This document shows positions 34,101 to 46,589 of a stretch of DNA of 64,000 nucleotides, piece by piece. The notes beneath the pieces were generated by a model that ran no database searches, was not told the origin of the DNA, and worked only from the letters and a program-made list of their open reading frames with translations. The stretch covers positions 17,346,148-17,410,147 of the forward strand of contig CM061914.1 in the NCBI GenBank assembly GCA_031002005.1, in the 5' to 3' direction. Source of the DNA: Vandiemenella viatica. Its lineage: Eukaryota > Arthropoda > Insecta > Orthoptera > Morabidae. Within the stretch, counting starts at the first letter, position 1. Every line of letters begins with the position of its first letter. Position numbers and translations under genes: made by a program.

Positions 34101-34264
34101 CTGCAACAGACATCACGGCAATATCACTAGTCTCCTGCAAACTAGTAACGGGTCTATAGACTAGTAAGAGGAGCAAGACAAAGTAACTGAAATCCAATAC
34201 CACAACTTATTCTTTTGCTATCGTTATTATGGCTCGCCGGCCAAGAGATCATTGCAGGAGGAAG

Positions 34265-35044
34265 AGGAGTTTGTGGAGATGATGCCGATTCATTACGAAC
34301 AACTGCGCTCACCATGGTTTACCCTGTTTGCTGAGTACTGTGCTCCATTGTGGTAATGTAGTGCATACACTAGAAAAATCGACGCCTATCTGAACGAGTG
34401 TATGAGAAAAATAACAGGCACGCTAAAATCCACCCCAGTCCTTTGCTTAGATCTGATCAGCAACATACCACCTCCAGAGGTAAGATGCCAAGGAGCAACG
34501 GCACGTGAGTGGATAAAACTACACCATCCTGACCATTCACAGGATCTCCCAATCCACGAGGTCCTAAATCACTTACCCCCAACTCATCTTAAATCCAGAA
34601 ATCCAGTATTGCAAGACGTATTTGACTTTTATGTCAAAGAAAAATGGCAACAAAGCTGGAACTTTGCATCTATGAAACATCTAGATATTAAAGATCCCGC
34701 AACTGGACTTATGCGATTGCACCTAATTGAGAGACCAATGGGTCAAACTAAAGTGCCTAAGAACAGGCCACGCCAAATCCAACCACATGTTGTATAAGTG
34801 GGTTCTTTAGGATTCTCCTGCCTGAGACTGCGAAGCTCTTTCCCAGAGTGTAGAGCATATCATCAAGGAATGACCTCTAAGGAAATTCAATGGACCACTT
34901 AAAGATGTTTTCAGTGCTAAAACTTCCTTCATAGAATGGCTGCAACAACTGGACATCAGTTTGTTAATGCTACCAACGTTCTTGTCGTTGTATATATTTA
35001 TATGTATTAGATTAGTTGCTTAGGTATATTACAAATAAATAAAT
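34265..35044 (+). mobile_element. LINE 3' fragment (Jockey-like group, clade unsure)
   Basis: The frame at 34402-34797 reads MRKITGTLKSTPVLCLDLIS then PPPEVRCQGATAREW and LKSRNPVLQDVF, the region after the RT in LINEs like the one at 60130-61640. It ends at 35044 with an AAATAAATAAATA tail. It is 5' truncated, with no RT core. Confidence 0.75.
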
Positions 35045-36184
35045 AGGAGTTTTGGCAATAAACAGAAAGAATTTGCCTAATACCAAAGAACTATCACGGA
35101 ATTCGCCTGGAGTGGTTTCTGTAAAACATAGATGGCGGCACCAGGGCTCGAAGTAGGGTCATCCCAAATGCCAGGCACGAGCGGCCTACCAGGATCGGTT
35201 TGAACAGTAGGGACGGTTGCTGACAGGAAAATCATTAGACCGCGGATCATGCTTCAGAAACCAAGTGGAATGTATCGACGATGAAGAATACCGGTAGTAA
35301 GAAGCCAATGTTATGCAATATTATCCTGCCAGTAGTAGCATACAACTAGGACTATACAGGCAGGGAAGAGATGAATGGATGATTGGGGCTCTGCTTGACT
35401 GGTGAGGGCAGAGAACTTATTTATTTACATTCCCATATACAACACAGTGCAGCAACTAGAATCTAATCTGGGCATTCATTTCCATTATTTTTGCGGTGAT
35501 ACACATGCGACCCCTGCAACTAAATTATGACTGAGGATGGTAATGATACTTTATATTATAATGGACGATGGAAAGATTATTATTTGTAGGAGGTTGGGCT
35601 GAAAAGAAATTCACATATGCTTGTAGAACACGAATAAAAACAAATAGCAAGATTAGACAGAAAGTACATTGAAGTACAGTAAAATTGGACGGTCAATGGC
35701 GAAATCCCAAACAGAACGCGAAGCAAGTCAACTGAGAGGTCACTTTGAAGTTAAAATGCTGGAATCTTAGAGGAAGCAAAGAGCGTCCGGTATAACTATA
35801 CCATACAGGTATACAGGAGATAACATCTCGGACGCTACCTGGTCCGAGGTTTACTAGCTTCAGGAATCGGTAAAGCAGTAGCAATCTCATTTAATAATTA
35901 CGAGATGCTCACCTTGTAGCCCGAGAACTTTTAAAAATTTAGGATAGGTATTTGAGGAGCCCTGAAAAATTGTGTAATGCTTCCTTTGTAATTTCTCAGT
36001 ACAAAATCGAAGACCTGTGTATACTTTAAAAGGAATTGTATTTTATGAAGCATTTTTAGCAAGCTAGAGGTTGAGCGAATATGATTTTGTATGTTTGTCT
36101 TGCAATTAACTGTAAATCGGTGTAAATGAACTTTGTTTTATAAACGAAATTATGTAATACAGGAATAGCGTCGTGCACATTCGT
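35045..36184. other. Intron sequence, nothing recognised
   Basis: AT-rich sequence without coding, RNA or clear transposon signal. Confidence 0.5.
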
Positions 36185-36435
36185 TCAATAACCAAGTGAC
36201 AGACATCTTAAAAAGAGTCATGACCCAAAAATGGCAATGGGCCGGTCATATTGCTGGCAAAAGAGATGAAAGATGGACTACGGTAGTGCTGAACTGGATA
36301 CCAAGGAACCTGAAAAGAGCAAGAGGAAGACCCCCGGATCGCTGGGATAATGATATACGTCGAGTTACAGCCGTGAACTGGAAGAGGGTGACTCAAGATC
36401 GATCAGCCTGGTAAGAACAACAACAAAACTATGTA
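36185..36435 (+). mobile_element. RTE/BovB-type LINE 3' fragment
   Basis: The frame at 36196-36414 reads DILKRVMTQKWQWAGHIAGK, then RGRPPDRWDNDIRRV and NWKRVTQDRSAW. This is the characteristic C-terminus of RTE-group polyproteins, with a stop and then an (AAC)-type tail (AACAACAACAAAAC). Only about 250 bp are retained. Confidence 0.85.
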
Positions 36436-38469
36436 GAATTAAATCTATTAGTATAATAGACAAGATGTAGCGTGTCGCACCTACGTCATGTCACGCGGTG
36501 ACGTCAAGCTATGACGTTGCGCTATGACGTCACACTTTACGATATTATTTGTGGGAGTGCGCGTTATTTAATATCATTTCCAAGCAACAGTGAATAAATT
36601 AACTCACAGAACACTGAAATAAAAGTATGTATTGCGTTAAAATCGATATATCAATCATTAGATGCTTATATTTACGTAATATTCTTTTGATATATTGAAG
36701 TATTCCTTAAATTCTTTGTCCATAGATATTGTAAGATAAAAGCTTTGTATTTCGAGTACCAATGCTGAGAATAGTTTGGTTAAAGTATTACTTAAGATGG
36801 ATCAGAATTACAACTGGCATTTGACGCTACGGCAGAGGGCATGCATAATTTAGCTTTTTTAAAAAATAATTTAAACTGTACCTATTATTGAAATTATTAA
36901 TTCGTTTGAACCGAAATAGTTGCCCACTCATCTCGAATTGTGCAGCCTACACTACAATTAATAATGTAAGTTTATCAGATTTATTTTAATCTTCTTTGAT
37001 TTCACTGAGTAATATTACTGAGGCTATTACGTATTTCCTCAATGTGTAACTATGACAGCTATTCGAACGTTGTAATATCGGTCTGAATCACGTTGCAGAT
37101 TTTTGGTTTATTACCTTTCTTTTTTGTTGAATGTTTTTGTGAAATTTATGTTGTTGCGTAATGTATCTCATCAATGAATTGTCGTTTTGGTCGGAAAACT
37201 TTTGCACACGTTCGTTTTGTGATATTATTGGCTATGGCAAAATAAAAACTAGGCCCAAAGAATTGTGCTATTTGTTTGAAATTTACCACATACGTTCCTA
37301 TGGTCATACCTTTTAAGAAATAGTGTACATGAAAGCAAAAGGCAGCTTACGTTAGACGTGAAGCAACATCAAAATTACGAATTAACACAACACAAAACCG
37401 CCAATTCAAATATTCACGTCAAAGATAGCATCTGTACAGCAACAACTGTAAAAACGCTGGCAACGTTTCTTGATAGGATATAAATATATTCCTGCGTTGT
37501 ATAATTCACTTCTTACAACAACTTATTTTATACTTATGTCGCGATACATGACATCACCATCAATGCGCATGCGATTAAAGCTTTCATTTTGTAGCGGCAG
37601 TATTACCCGAGATTGTGGTTAGGTTGAAATCCAGCCTGGACAAAAATAAATAATGAACCTTATCACAGCAATAGCATGTTGAATTTAGCTATTATCAGTT
37701 ATTTAAGCAGGTTTCATAAGCACTATGTCACGTTTTGATATCATGAATCACGATGTAAACTACTCCCGTATGTGGTTAGTTTTAAAATGCAACCTGGACC
37801 AGGATAGCAACCGAAACCTTTTGTCATAGCGCCAGGCAATAGGAATTGCATTTATTTTATAACAATTCAATTTATTTCAAAAATTGCTAAGAAAGGAATT
37901 GCTACAATACTGAAAGAAAAGTATGAATTATGTTTAAATTGTCATATTGATTATTAATTGTGGTTTGAATGAAAGAAGTTCCAAATTGTTCGCGATCTAT
38001 GCAACCTAAACCACAATTGAAACTAATATTACATGACGTAAGAAGTTAAGATTTATTTTTAGCATCCTTCGTTTTCACTGGGGTCATTATTTCAGCCGAA
38101 TGTAAGCTGTGCCAGGCGTTAAAACATCGATCTTCATCATAGACAATAAGAAAGTTGTAAGAAACTGTGAAGATTTTGGATCAAGTTTGTATCGCATGAT
38201 GCATGATTGGTATAGATGCATGATGACATTGACATGCGATTCAAGGAATGTATAAATTCGCGGGTGAATGAAGCTTTGATTTTCTACCAGCTATATTGGC
38301 GAAGATTGTAGTTAGGCTGAAACGCAACCTGGACCAAATTGACAACTGAAACTTTTTGCTACATCACAAGGGACGAGAAATTATAGCATAGTGAGCTTTA
38401 TTTTATAAAATTTCTATCTAGGTAAACAACCAAAATGAAATCAATTGCCAGCACAGTCCGTTAAACCCG
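36436..38469. other. AT-rich intron with degenerate repeats and a CRE-like cluster
   Basis: At 36484-36535 four TGACG/CGTCA motifs occur, including a full TGACGTCA palindrome. Farther on, GTTAG.NTGAAA.CCA.CCTGGAC-like text recurs near 37619, 37772 and 38311, and a segment at 36880-37010 resembles 37940-38085. These look like very old tandem or dispersed repeats. No gene is supported. Confidence 0.5.
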
Positions 38470-40305
38470 TCATATATATTATTTCTAAAAGGTATTTTTT
38501 GTCACAAGCCTGTATCTTCCTTCATACTTAACCGAAATCAATGAATGAGGTGTCATTTTAAAGCTTATGGTCTCCAATTTGGTTACATCATATTTTAAGA
38601 AATGAAGTTTTCGGAATTCGACATTTAAAGGGCAAACATTTCTATATTTCTAAAATGCTGTTTTCTGTGTTACGAGTCATTTATCTCCCTTGATACCTAT
38701 CTGAAATCATTTAATGAGGTATCATTTTAAAGATTAAGATCTCCGCTTTAGTGATGTCATATATTAAGACAGAAATTTTCCGGAATTTGACCCTTAAAGG
38801 GCAAAAGTATCAATATTTTTGCAATGCGTAATTGTGTCACGAGCGATTTATCTCCCTTAATATCTAACCAATATGGATAAATGAAGTATCATATTAAAGA
38901 ATAAGGTCTCCGCCGTGGTAAAATTGTATTTTAAGAAAGGATTTATTCTTAATTCGAACCATAAAGGGCAAAAATGTCGATTTTTTATAAATGCGTTTTT
39001 TGTATCTCGAACCATTTATCTCCCTGGATATCTAATCAAAATGGATAAATGATGGAAGATTATGAGGAGTAATGTTTCAGCTTTGTGACATCATAATTTA
39101 ATAAAGAATGTTTTCGGAATTGATCTCTTAAAGGGAAAAAGTATACATTTTTCCATAACGCATTTTTATGTCACGGGCTATTTATCTCCCTTGATATCTA
39201 ACCGGTATAGATAAATGAGATATCATATTAAAGACTAAGGTCTCCGCCGTGGTAACATTATATTTTAAGAAAGGAATTTTTCGTAATTAGAACCTTAAAG
39301 GGCAAAAATGTCAATTTTTCTAAAATGCGTTTTTCTTGTGTTTTGAGCCATTTATCACCCTGGATTTCTTATAAAAATTACCAATGAAGAGTAATTTCTC
39401 AGCCTTGGTGACATCATATTTTAAGAAAGAATGTTTTTGGAATTAAACCCTTAATGGGAAAAAGTATGAATGGTTCTACATCGCATTTTTGTGTCACGAG
39501 CCGTTTATCTCCATTAATATCTAACCGAAATAGATAAATGTGGTATCATTCTAAAAATTAAGGTTTCCGCTGTGGTTACATCACATTTTAAGAAATGAAT
39601 TTTTCTGAATTGAACTCTTAAAGGGCATCGATATCAGTATTTCTAAAATGCATTTTTTGTGTCTCGAGTCATTTATTTCCCTTGACAATTAAACAAAATT
39701 GATAAACGAGGTATCATTTAAAAGATTTAGGTCTTCGTAATGCCTTCGGTTCCGTTACCTCATTTTAAGAAAGAAATTTTTTAAAATTCTAACCTCAGAG
39801 GGAAAAATTATTAATATTTTTACAACGCATTTTTCTGTCACAAGCTACTTATTTTGATTGATATCTAACCGAAATCAATAAATGAGGTATCGATTTAAAT
39901 ATTAAATTGTCCGCTATGGTCACATCATCTTTTAAGAAAAAACTTTTACCAAATTGAACCTTTAAGGAGCAAAAATATCATCATTTCTCAAAACTTTAAA
40001 AAAAAAAAAAATTGCTTGATAACTAACCGAAATCGATAAATGAGGTATGATTTTAAAGACCAAGGTGGCTGCTTTGGTCACACCATATTTAATAAAAGAA
40101 ATTTTTTGGAATTCGAACCTTAAAGGGTAAAAGTATGAATATTATTTACACAACGTGTTTTTTTTTTAAATTACAAGTCATTTATCTTCTTTGATATCTA
40201 GCCGAAATCGATAAATGACATATCGTTTTAAAAATTAGGGGCTCCAGCTGGGTAAAATCATAAAATAAGAAATAATTTTTCGGAATTTGGTGCTTAAAGT
40301 GGTAG
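38470..40305. repeat. Satellite-like tandem array, about 11 units of about 168 bp
   Basis: A degenerate unit recurs with landmarks TTATCTCCCTTGATATCTAA, CGATAAATGAGGTATC, ATTTTAAGAAAG and CCTTAAAGGGCAAAA. The last landmark occurs near 38624, 38798, 38949, 39128, 39293, 39450, 39617, 39795, 39958, 40122 and 40290. Units are diverged by point changes and small indels and show no coding capacity. Confidence 0.92.
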
Positions 40306-41298
40306 CGCGTATGAGACTGTTCAGAGCCAAGTCCCCTGATTTCAGCAGCGGATATCACAGAGAAGTCAATAAACTTTTTTTATTCAATAAGTAGCTTTTC
40401 GGATATTTTTTTTTTTTTTTTGTTACGGAAACACTGTCGTTTTGCTATACAATTCCAAAGTAAACATTTTATTCACACAGCAACAAATATTTCAGAGATG
40501 TTGGTATGTTATTTGCATTTTGTTCAGGTTGGTTTTATTCTGTTAAGGTCAGTGACAGTTTGTCGTAAATACAGAGTGTTTTAAAGTTTCCTTACTTTTT
40601 CGTAATATGTTGTGAGTATTCTGATGCGTGCCTATTACAATAAAAAAACTATTTGCGTCAAAAGTACAGTTCTACTTTTCACTGTATTACAACCAATCAA
40701 CCTCACTATTCATCGCGTTTTATTCACGAAATTTTCGCACGGGTCTTCTAGTTCTAATATATTGCTCATCAGGCTTAAAGAGGCTACGTCCTGAAATAAG
40801 GATTGATATAGCTGTAATAATAATAATTTAATATGTTTAAGGACAGAACTATGCAAGAGAAATTGATTAAATGTTTGTATTCCAAGTAATAAGGTGATCT
40901 ACGATGTTTAGAGGACGATTTGCTACAGTTTAAAATGATTTACATAGATAATTTTGTGTTTAAATATCTTTAATTTTCATCTCTGAGCATTTTGTAATGA
41001 TTGTAAATGATTATGTATTGATTTTGATTGTTTTTAATTGTTTAAGTATTGTTAAAGTTTCAGAAATATTGATCGAAAGCCTTTATTATATTCTGGAACT
41101 TTATATGAAACTTATATAAAGCGACCGGCGGAGACTCAGTTAACACAGTTTTACGTCGGCAGAAACACTGGATCTTGTGTTTACATATGACCAGAATCTT
41201 TGAACTCCGATGTTTTACGAGAAAGAAAAACAAGTTAAATTTTAAAGTGTGTGGAACTAATTATTTCATACATAATAAACCATGAGACACCTAATACC
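40306..41298. other. Intron sequence, nothing recognised
   Basis: AT-rich sequence between the satellite and the palindromic element. I see no gene or RNA. Confidence 0.5.
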
Positions 41299-42159
41299 TG
41301 GCTGAAGGTCTAGTCAACCTTTGAATCTTCAACTTTGAAAATTTTTATTTACAAAAAACGTCCTTGAAGCAGTTTAAAACTTTAATAACTTCAAATCTAG
41401 TATGAATGAAAAACAAATAAGCCAGATTATTTAGTAGGGCTTAAAATTTTGTCAGGCCGTTTCAAAATTGTATTTCTTAAATTTAGAAATTTTTATTTGA
41501 ACCATGCTGACAATTACACACGATAATATTTACACCAAGAAATAAATAATTCTGAAAAGAGAGGCGATTTCGGTGGGATTTTACACCTGCCAGGTGATCA
41601 AAAATGTTATACGATAGCGCGAGTGAATTGTATATCTGCGGCCGGCTAATTTGAAACGTGTTGCGATGCGATTGACTCTCGCCAGACCACGTGACTCATA
41701 GCAAACATGCAGCTGTTTAAAAAGTTTTTGGAGCAGTTAAAAGATTCTCATTCGCGTTTTTTAAATTATTATTTTCATAGATTCGACATTAAGTGAAAAA
41801 TATTGATATATGATGTAATTCTACAAATAAAGTATTTTTTATTTATCCTCTGCGTACTGTATAAAGGATTGAAATATATATATTCTTTATCAATATTTAT
41901 ATTTTCATTATAATCACCATCATTAGCAGCAAAGTCTACAGCAGTGCTCAAATATTATTCTTCTTCTGGTTCTGTTGCATTATATGAGAATAATAATGCA
42001 TTTACTTTTAACGAATAACACAGCGAATAATGGAATTACGAAAGAAATGTTTCAATTTGTGACGCTTATCGTTGATTATGGACTGATTATAATTATAAAT
42101 AACTCAGTCCTTTTGATCCAAACAAATATCGTTTATTTTATATTATTTGAATCTACTAG

Positions 42160-42604
42160 TAGAGCAAGAGCCCGTGAACGCCAGACCTACGTCATAGTAT
42201 AAAGGCTGAAAGTTTTTCTGCGCATGTACACCACAGCAGGTATGAACGTTTGGCTACTATGAACCTTGAGTGGCGGTGGCTTTGATAGATAACAGGAAGC
42301 GAAAGTGTATAAAATTGATGCCTAGTTACGTCATAGTATAAAGCGTGATTTTTTTATATTTTTACGGGATACTATTAGAAATCACTTCATGTATTGCCAG
42401 ACACTTTGTGCGGTGGAAACCCTCCGCCAGACACCTTCAAAACTTAATAAAATGTAATTGTACTTACGTCATAATATAAAACCTGAATTTTATATATGTT
42501 ATTTGGGCAACTATTTAAAAGTGTTTCCTAAAGAGCCAGACAATTTCGATGGTTCCAACACCCTGCCAGACATAATTCAATGTCAGCTGTAGGGACGAGC
42601 GCGG
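42160..42604 (+). repeat. Left long TIR with three internal units
   Basis: TACGTCATAGTATAAA or a close variant occurs at 42188, 42327 and 42465, a 138-139-bp period. It places a CRE-like half site next to a TATA-like box. The motif GCCAGAC recurs five times. The right TIR (46154-46589) has the inverse of all of these. Confidence 0.88.
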
Positions 42605-43001
42605 AAGCAATATTTATGTACTGCGTCTTTTGTCACGCCTCTTTCGTGCAGATATTGTTTGAATAAATGTTCTGTCATTGATCGTAGAGCATACGTTTTA
42701 TTATTTATTTGTGCAGTTGCGTGAAATAATTGTAATTAAGTTTTAATACTATATCATAATGGAAGACGTATTAATTTGTGCTTTGTGTAAGAAAAACAGT
42801 GGCAATTTTTTTTTATTCTGGCAGGAGATTTAGAGTGAGACAGTTAGATAAATTTATAGTACTGCGTCTTTTGTCACGCATCTGTGGTATCCTAACACAG
42901 ATGTTGTTTTCACCATATGTCGAGTTATTCATCGTTTTATTATTTATTTTTTGCATTTGTGAAAAATAAAATATTTAATTCAGTTTGAATAAAATACCAT
43001 A

Positions 43002-45846
43002 ATGGGAGACGTATTAATTTGTGTTTTGTGTAAGAAAAGTAGTGGCAAGATATTATTATTCTCTGAGGAAACATTGAAAAAATGTCAAGTAATTAAGAAC
43101 TAAGAAAGAAACATAACCTGAAATATAAGGATATTATTTTACCAAGTATAAGGAAAGTGGTTACCACAGAGAATGTTACAAACTATTTACAGGACTCATG
43201 AACAAATATTTTACTTCTGAATCCACAAGTTCTCAAAAAACTAATATGGAAAAAAAATCGGTAAGTACATCCATCAATTAATGTATCGCCAGCCCCATTG
43301 TTGCTACCTCAGTAGACCAAAGAGCAATTTCATTCGCATTCTCTATATAGAGAATCTTTGCCAATAACTGAACCAACTGTAATACAGCGGTCGATAGAAC
43401 AACTTTCAGCTTATGAAGAGAATTTTGACTTTTTACAATTTGAAGAAATAAGTGACAATAATGATTCAGTTACATTGATTACATACAAGTAACATACGAC
43501 CTCGCGATAGCCAAACTAGCCTTTCAAATCCAAGCTACGGAAAAACTAAATTTGATAATTTATTCATACATTTAGGGTGGTTTCACATTATGATGGCTTA
43601 TTTTAAAACAGTAGGTCAAATCATAAGTGACTGTGGCTTAACCAATGTAATGGTTGAAAGTAATTTGCTGGCAAATGGTTTATTGAATGGATTTCTTGAT
43701 GGAAAACACTTCAACCGTAGCAAGAGACTACATCCTTTGACAGCATTAGGATTAAAAATACTACATTTTAAATCATTTTTACAAATGAAAAAATAAAATA
43801 AACATTGACAGATGACATGAAACAAGAAGTAAAAAGACTACAAAAATGTAAAATGTCATCATTTCAAATAGAAAATGGAGAAATGAAGGAATTAATGAAC
43901 GACTACTGTATATACAAACAACAAACTCTAAATGACGATGGTCTAAATGGCGATGGTGGCAAAACTCCACAATTTTATTTTATTTACATTAATCTTATAC
44001 ATAATTAGTTTAGCCTATCATGGATCATTCGGACAGGAGACTTCGAACTTTTGGAATCAGTATTGCCTAAAATTACAAATATATTTTTTATATGTAATCA
44101 ACAAAACTATGCTCGATGGACTATTAAACATAATGATAATTTGCTGAAAGTTGCGGAAACTTATCCTGACTTATACGATGAATTCAAACTGGGTTGCTTT
44201 GGAATTAAAAGGACCACCAAACCGTTTTCAAGACAATCTGTTGACTTGGTATTATAACAAACTATAAATGCAGATGGCTTACAGGTGTTATACATTTCAC
44301 CAATTCAATTTCGGCACGTCAAGGATGGCCCAAAACCATGATGTAGATCAACAATGATAAGTAATGTTTTTCATGAATTAGGATTACAAACCGACAAAGA
44401 TATTTCAGCTGACTTGAATACATTTAACATTCCAAATAGCATCGAGCAACTGAAAAAAATTATCACCACGTTTGTTCAGTTCATTGACCCCTTCAGTTTG
44501 GGAGTGCCGAAAGATCAATTAATTAATATTTCTTCAGGTAAAGCTGCCTCAGATCAGGTAGAAGAATTTCTTCTTAATATTTTTTTAAAAAATGCGGACT
44601 GTAAACGTAAAACGTTCATGTCTGAATGTCTTACTGATATTAACAGATTTGAAAGAAGTATAAAAAAATGAATTAATAATTTTTCCAAAGATTATAAAAA
44701 GAAGAGAAGAAAGTTAAAGTGGGTGGCAAAGTTCAAGAGGTTAAAATTCAACGAGAAATATTTGGACGTAAGCTTGGAATTCCGATAGATTATAATATAA
44801 ACATTTCAAAAATGTTATCTTACCCAATTTCTCCAGTGCCTCTGTCAGTGTGCCTTTTAGATGGCACTATTTGCAAGACCGATAGATCTGCCTTAACGAA
44901 ATGTATAGAAAAAGAGAGCCAGCATCAGCCACCAACTCATATCAATGTACTAGTAATTGATGGTTTTTTTTCTGTTCCGTACGATAAAAGATGTTCCTGA
45001 AACATATAATGCTTGGCCATATGCATCACCTACAAAATGATGTTTGGATACTTGCAGGCCCTGGAAATAATTTAAGATATGTAGAGCCAACAAAGATCCA
45101 CGCACAATTGGGAGGATCCATTTGTAAAATCCTGGCTGGATTTCATGCAATTACAGGATGTGGTTATAATCCTGCGTTTTTTAGAAAAGGAAAATTAAAA
45201 CCTTAAAAAATATTAAAAACGAATCAAGAATATCAGGTAATTTTTCTCAAGTTTGGAGATGTTGCATTATTCGAAAATAGTGATGAACGACAAAATGTCT
45301 TTAAAATTATACAAAAATTTATATGTGATATGTATAATGTTGCTGGGATAATTGATGTTGACGCTGCCCGTATCCAGATATTTGTCAACATGTATACGGT
45401 CTCAATAGCAATGAATCTTTTGATCTCAAAAAAATACGGAGTTTCGATGCTAGCAATCGACCACCTTGAAAAAGTGAACTATTACAACAATTTCTGCAAA
45501 CAAATTATATATCCACTATTTGGAATAACGCTCACTTAAAAAATCCTATCATTTATCAGCCAAAATATAATGGCTGGGTACGGGAAGACAACGAGTATTA
45601 TTTCAAATGGTTCGATGGAGATCAGCTACCAAACTTTGTCAGTGATTCACTGAAAAATTTATCAGGTATGTAATTGTTATTTCCAACTATTATACATAAA
45701 TTTTTAGTTATTAATAATCTCATTATTTTGTTTATATTTTTACAGAAACTGATAAAGAAGACGATATTGAAAATAATAAATTCTCGGACTGCAGTGGTAG
45801 TGATGACGATATTGAAAGTATCAACTACAATGGTGGCAATGAATAA
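43002..45846 (+). pseudogene. Broken transposase of the long-TIR element
   Basis: The likely start is ATG at 43002: MGDVLICVLCKKSSGKILLF, a Cys-pair N-terminus. A near copy of this start lies 243 bp upstream at 42759, from a tandem duplication. Then come GYHRECYKLFTGL (about 43160-43200), LGGFHIMMAYFKTVG and LLNGFLDGKHFNRSKRLHPL (43574-43745), DLYDEFKLGCFGIKR and KPFSRQSVD, HFTNSISARQGWP (about 44290), DPFSLGVPKDQLINISSGKA (44487-44545), LSYPISPVPLSVCLLDGT, and NNAHLKNPIIYQPKYNGW with FKWFDGDQLPNF. An intron (45667-45747) and an acidic tail finish it. At least five frame breaks make it non-functional. Catalytic acids cannot be assigned without an alignment. Confidence 0.72.
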
Positions 45847-46153
45847 ATCTATTTTGTATTTACATGAAACCAATAATATTCCTATTAAATCATATTACCA
45901 GTTTTTTGTAAGCTTTTACTATGAACAATTATAAACTATTCATCTATTTGTTTATGATGGAGACAATTTTGTAATTATTAGATTTGTAAAAAACAACAAA
46001 ATTTTAATAAAATATTAAAATTTAAAATTTAATTTAATATAATTGTCATTAAAATTATATTAAGAAATTCATTAAAAAATTATTATTAATACATAAATAA
46101 CTACAATATAATTGGATTATCCAATAAGCCCAATTCTTACATATCTATTGTCT

Positions 46154-46589
46154 CCGCGCTCGCCCCTACAGCTGACATTGAATTATGTCTGGCAGGGTGT
46201 TGGAACCATCGAAATTGTCTGGCTCTTTAGGAAACACTTTTAAATAGTTGCCCAAATAACATATATAAAATTCAGGTTTTATATTATGACGTAAGTACAA
46301 TTACATTTTATTAAGTTTTGAAGGTGTCTGGCGGAGGGTTTCCACCGCACAAAGTGTCTGGCAATACATGAAGTGATTTCTAATAGTATACCGTAAAAAA
46401 TCACGCTTTATACTATGACGTAACTAGGCATCAATTTTATACACTTTCGCTTCCTGTTATCTATCAAAGCCACCACCACTCAAGGTTCATAGTAGCCAAA
46501 CGTTCATACCTGCAGTGGTGTAGATGCGCAGAAAAACTTTCAGCCTTTATACTATGACGTAGGTCTGGCGTTGACGGGCTCTTGGACTA
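46154..46589 (-). repeat. Right long TIR
   Basis: Inverse copy of 42160-42604, 436 bp. The CRE/TATA-like motif appears as TTTATACTATGACGTA at 46546, 46407 and, in variant form, 46278. The arms differ by only a few substitutions and indels, so the element is fairly young. Confidence 0.88.

Larger units (their letters stand above)
42160..46589 (+). mobile_element. DNA transposon with 440-bp terminal inverted repeats
   Basis: The 4430-bp element has TIRs at 42160-42604 and 46154-46589 and a TAG target duplication (42157-42159, 46590-46592). The intact LTR at 47004-47342 supplies the empty site: it reads straight through CTACTAG-GGATT. The termini are TAGAGCAAGAGCCCGTG and, from the right, TAGTCCAAGAGCCCGTC. 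A broken transposase gene lies inside. I do not recognise a named superfamily; the protein motifs match a set of unannotated invertebrate proteins known to me only by pattern. Confidence 0.9.

Noticed and set aside
33844..34164. Plus-strand frames over the LRR exon
   Set aside because: Antisense shadows of the exon at 33907-34100.
38470..40305. CRISPR-like regular repeats
   Set aside because: Units are about 168 bp, diverged throughout and without spacer structure, in a eukaryotic intron; this is a satellite array.
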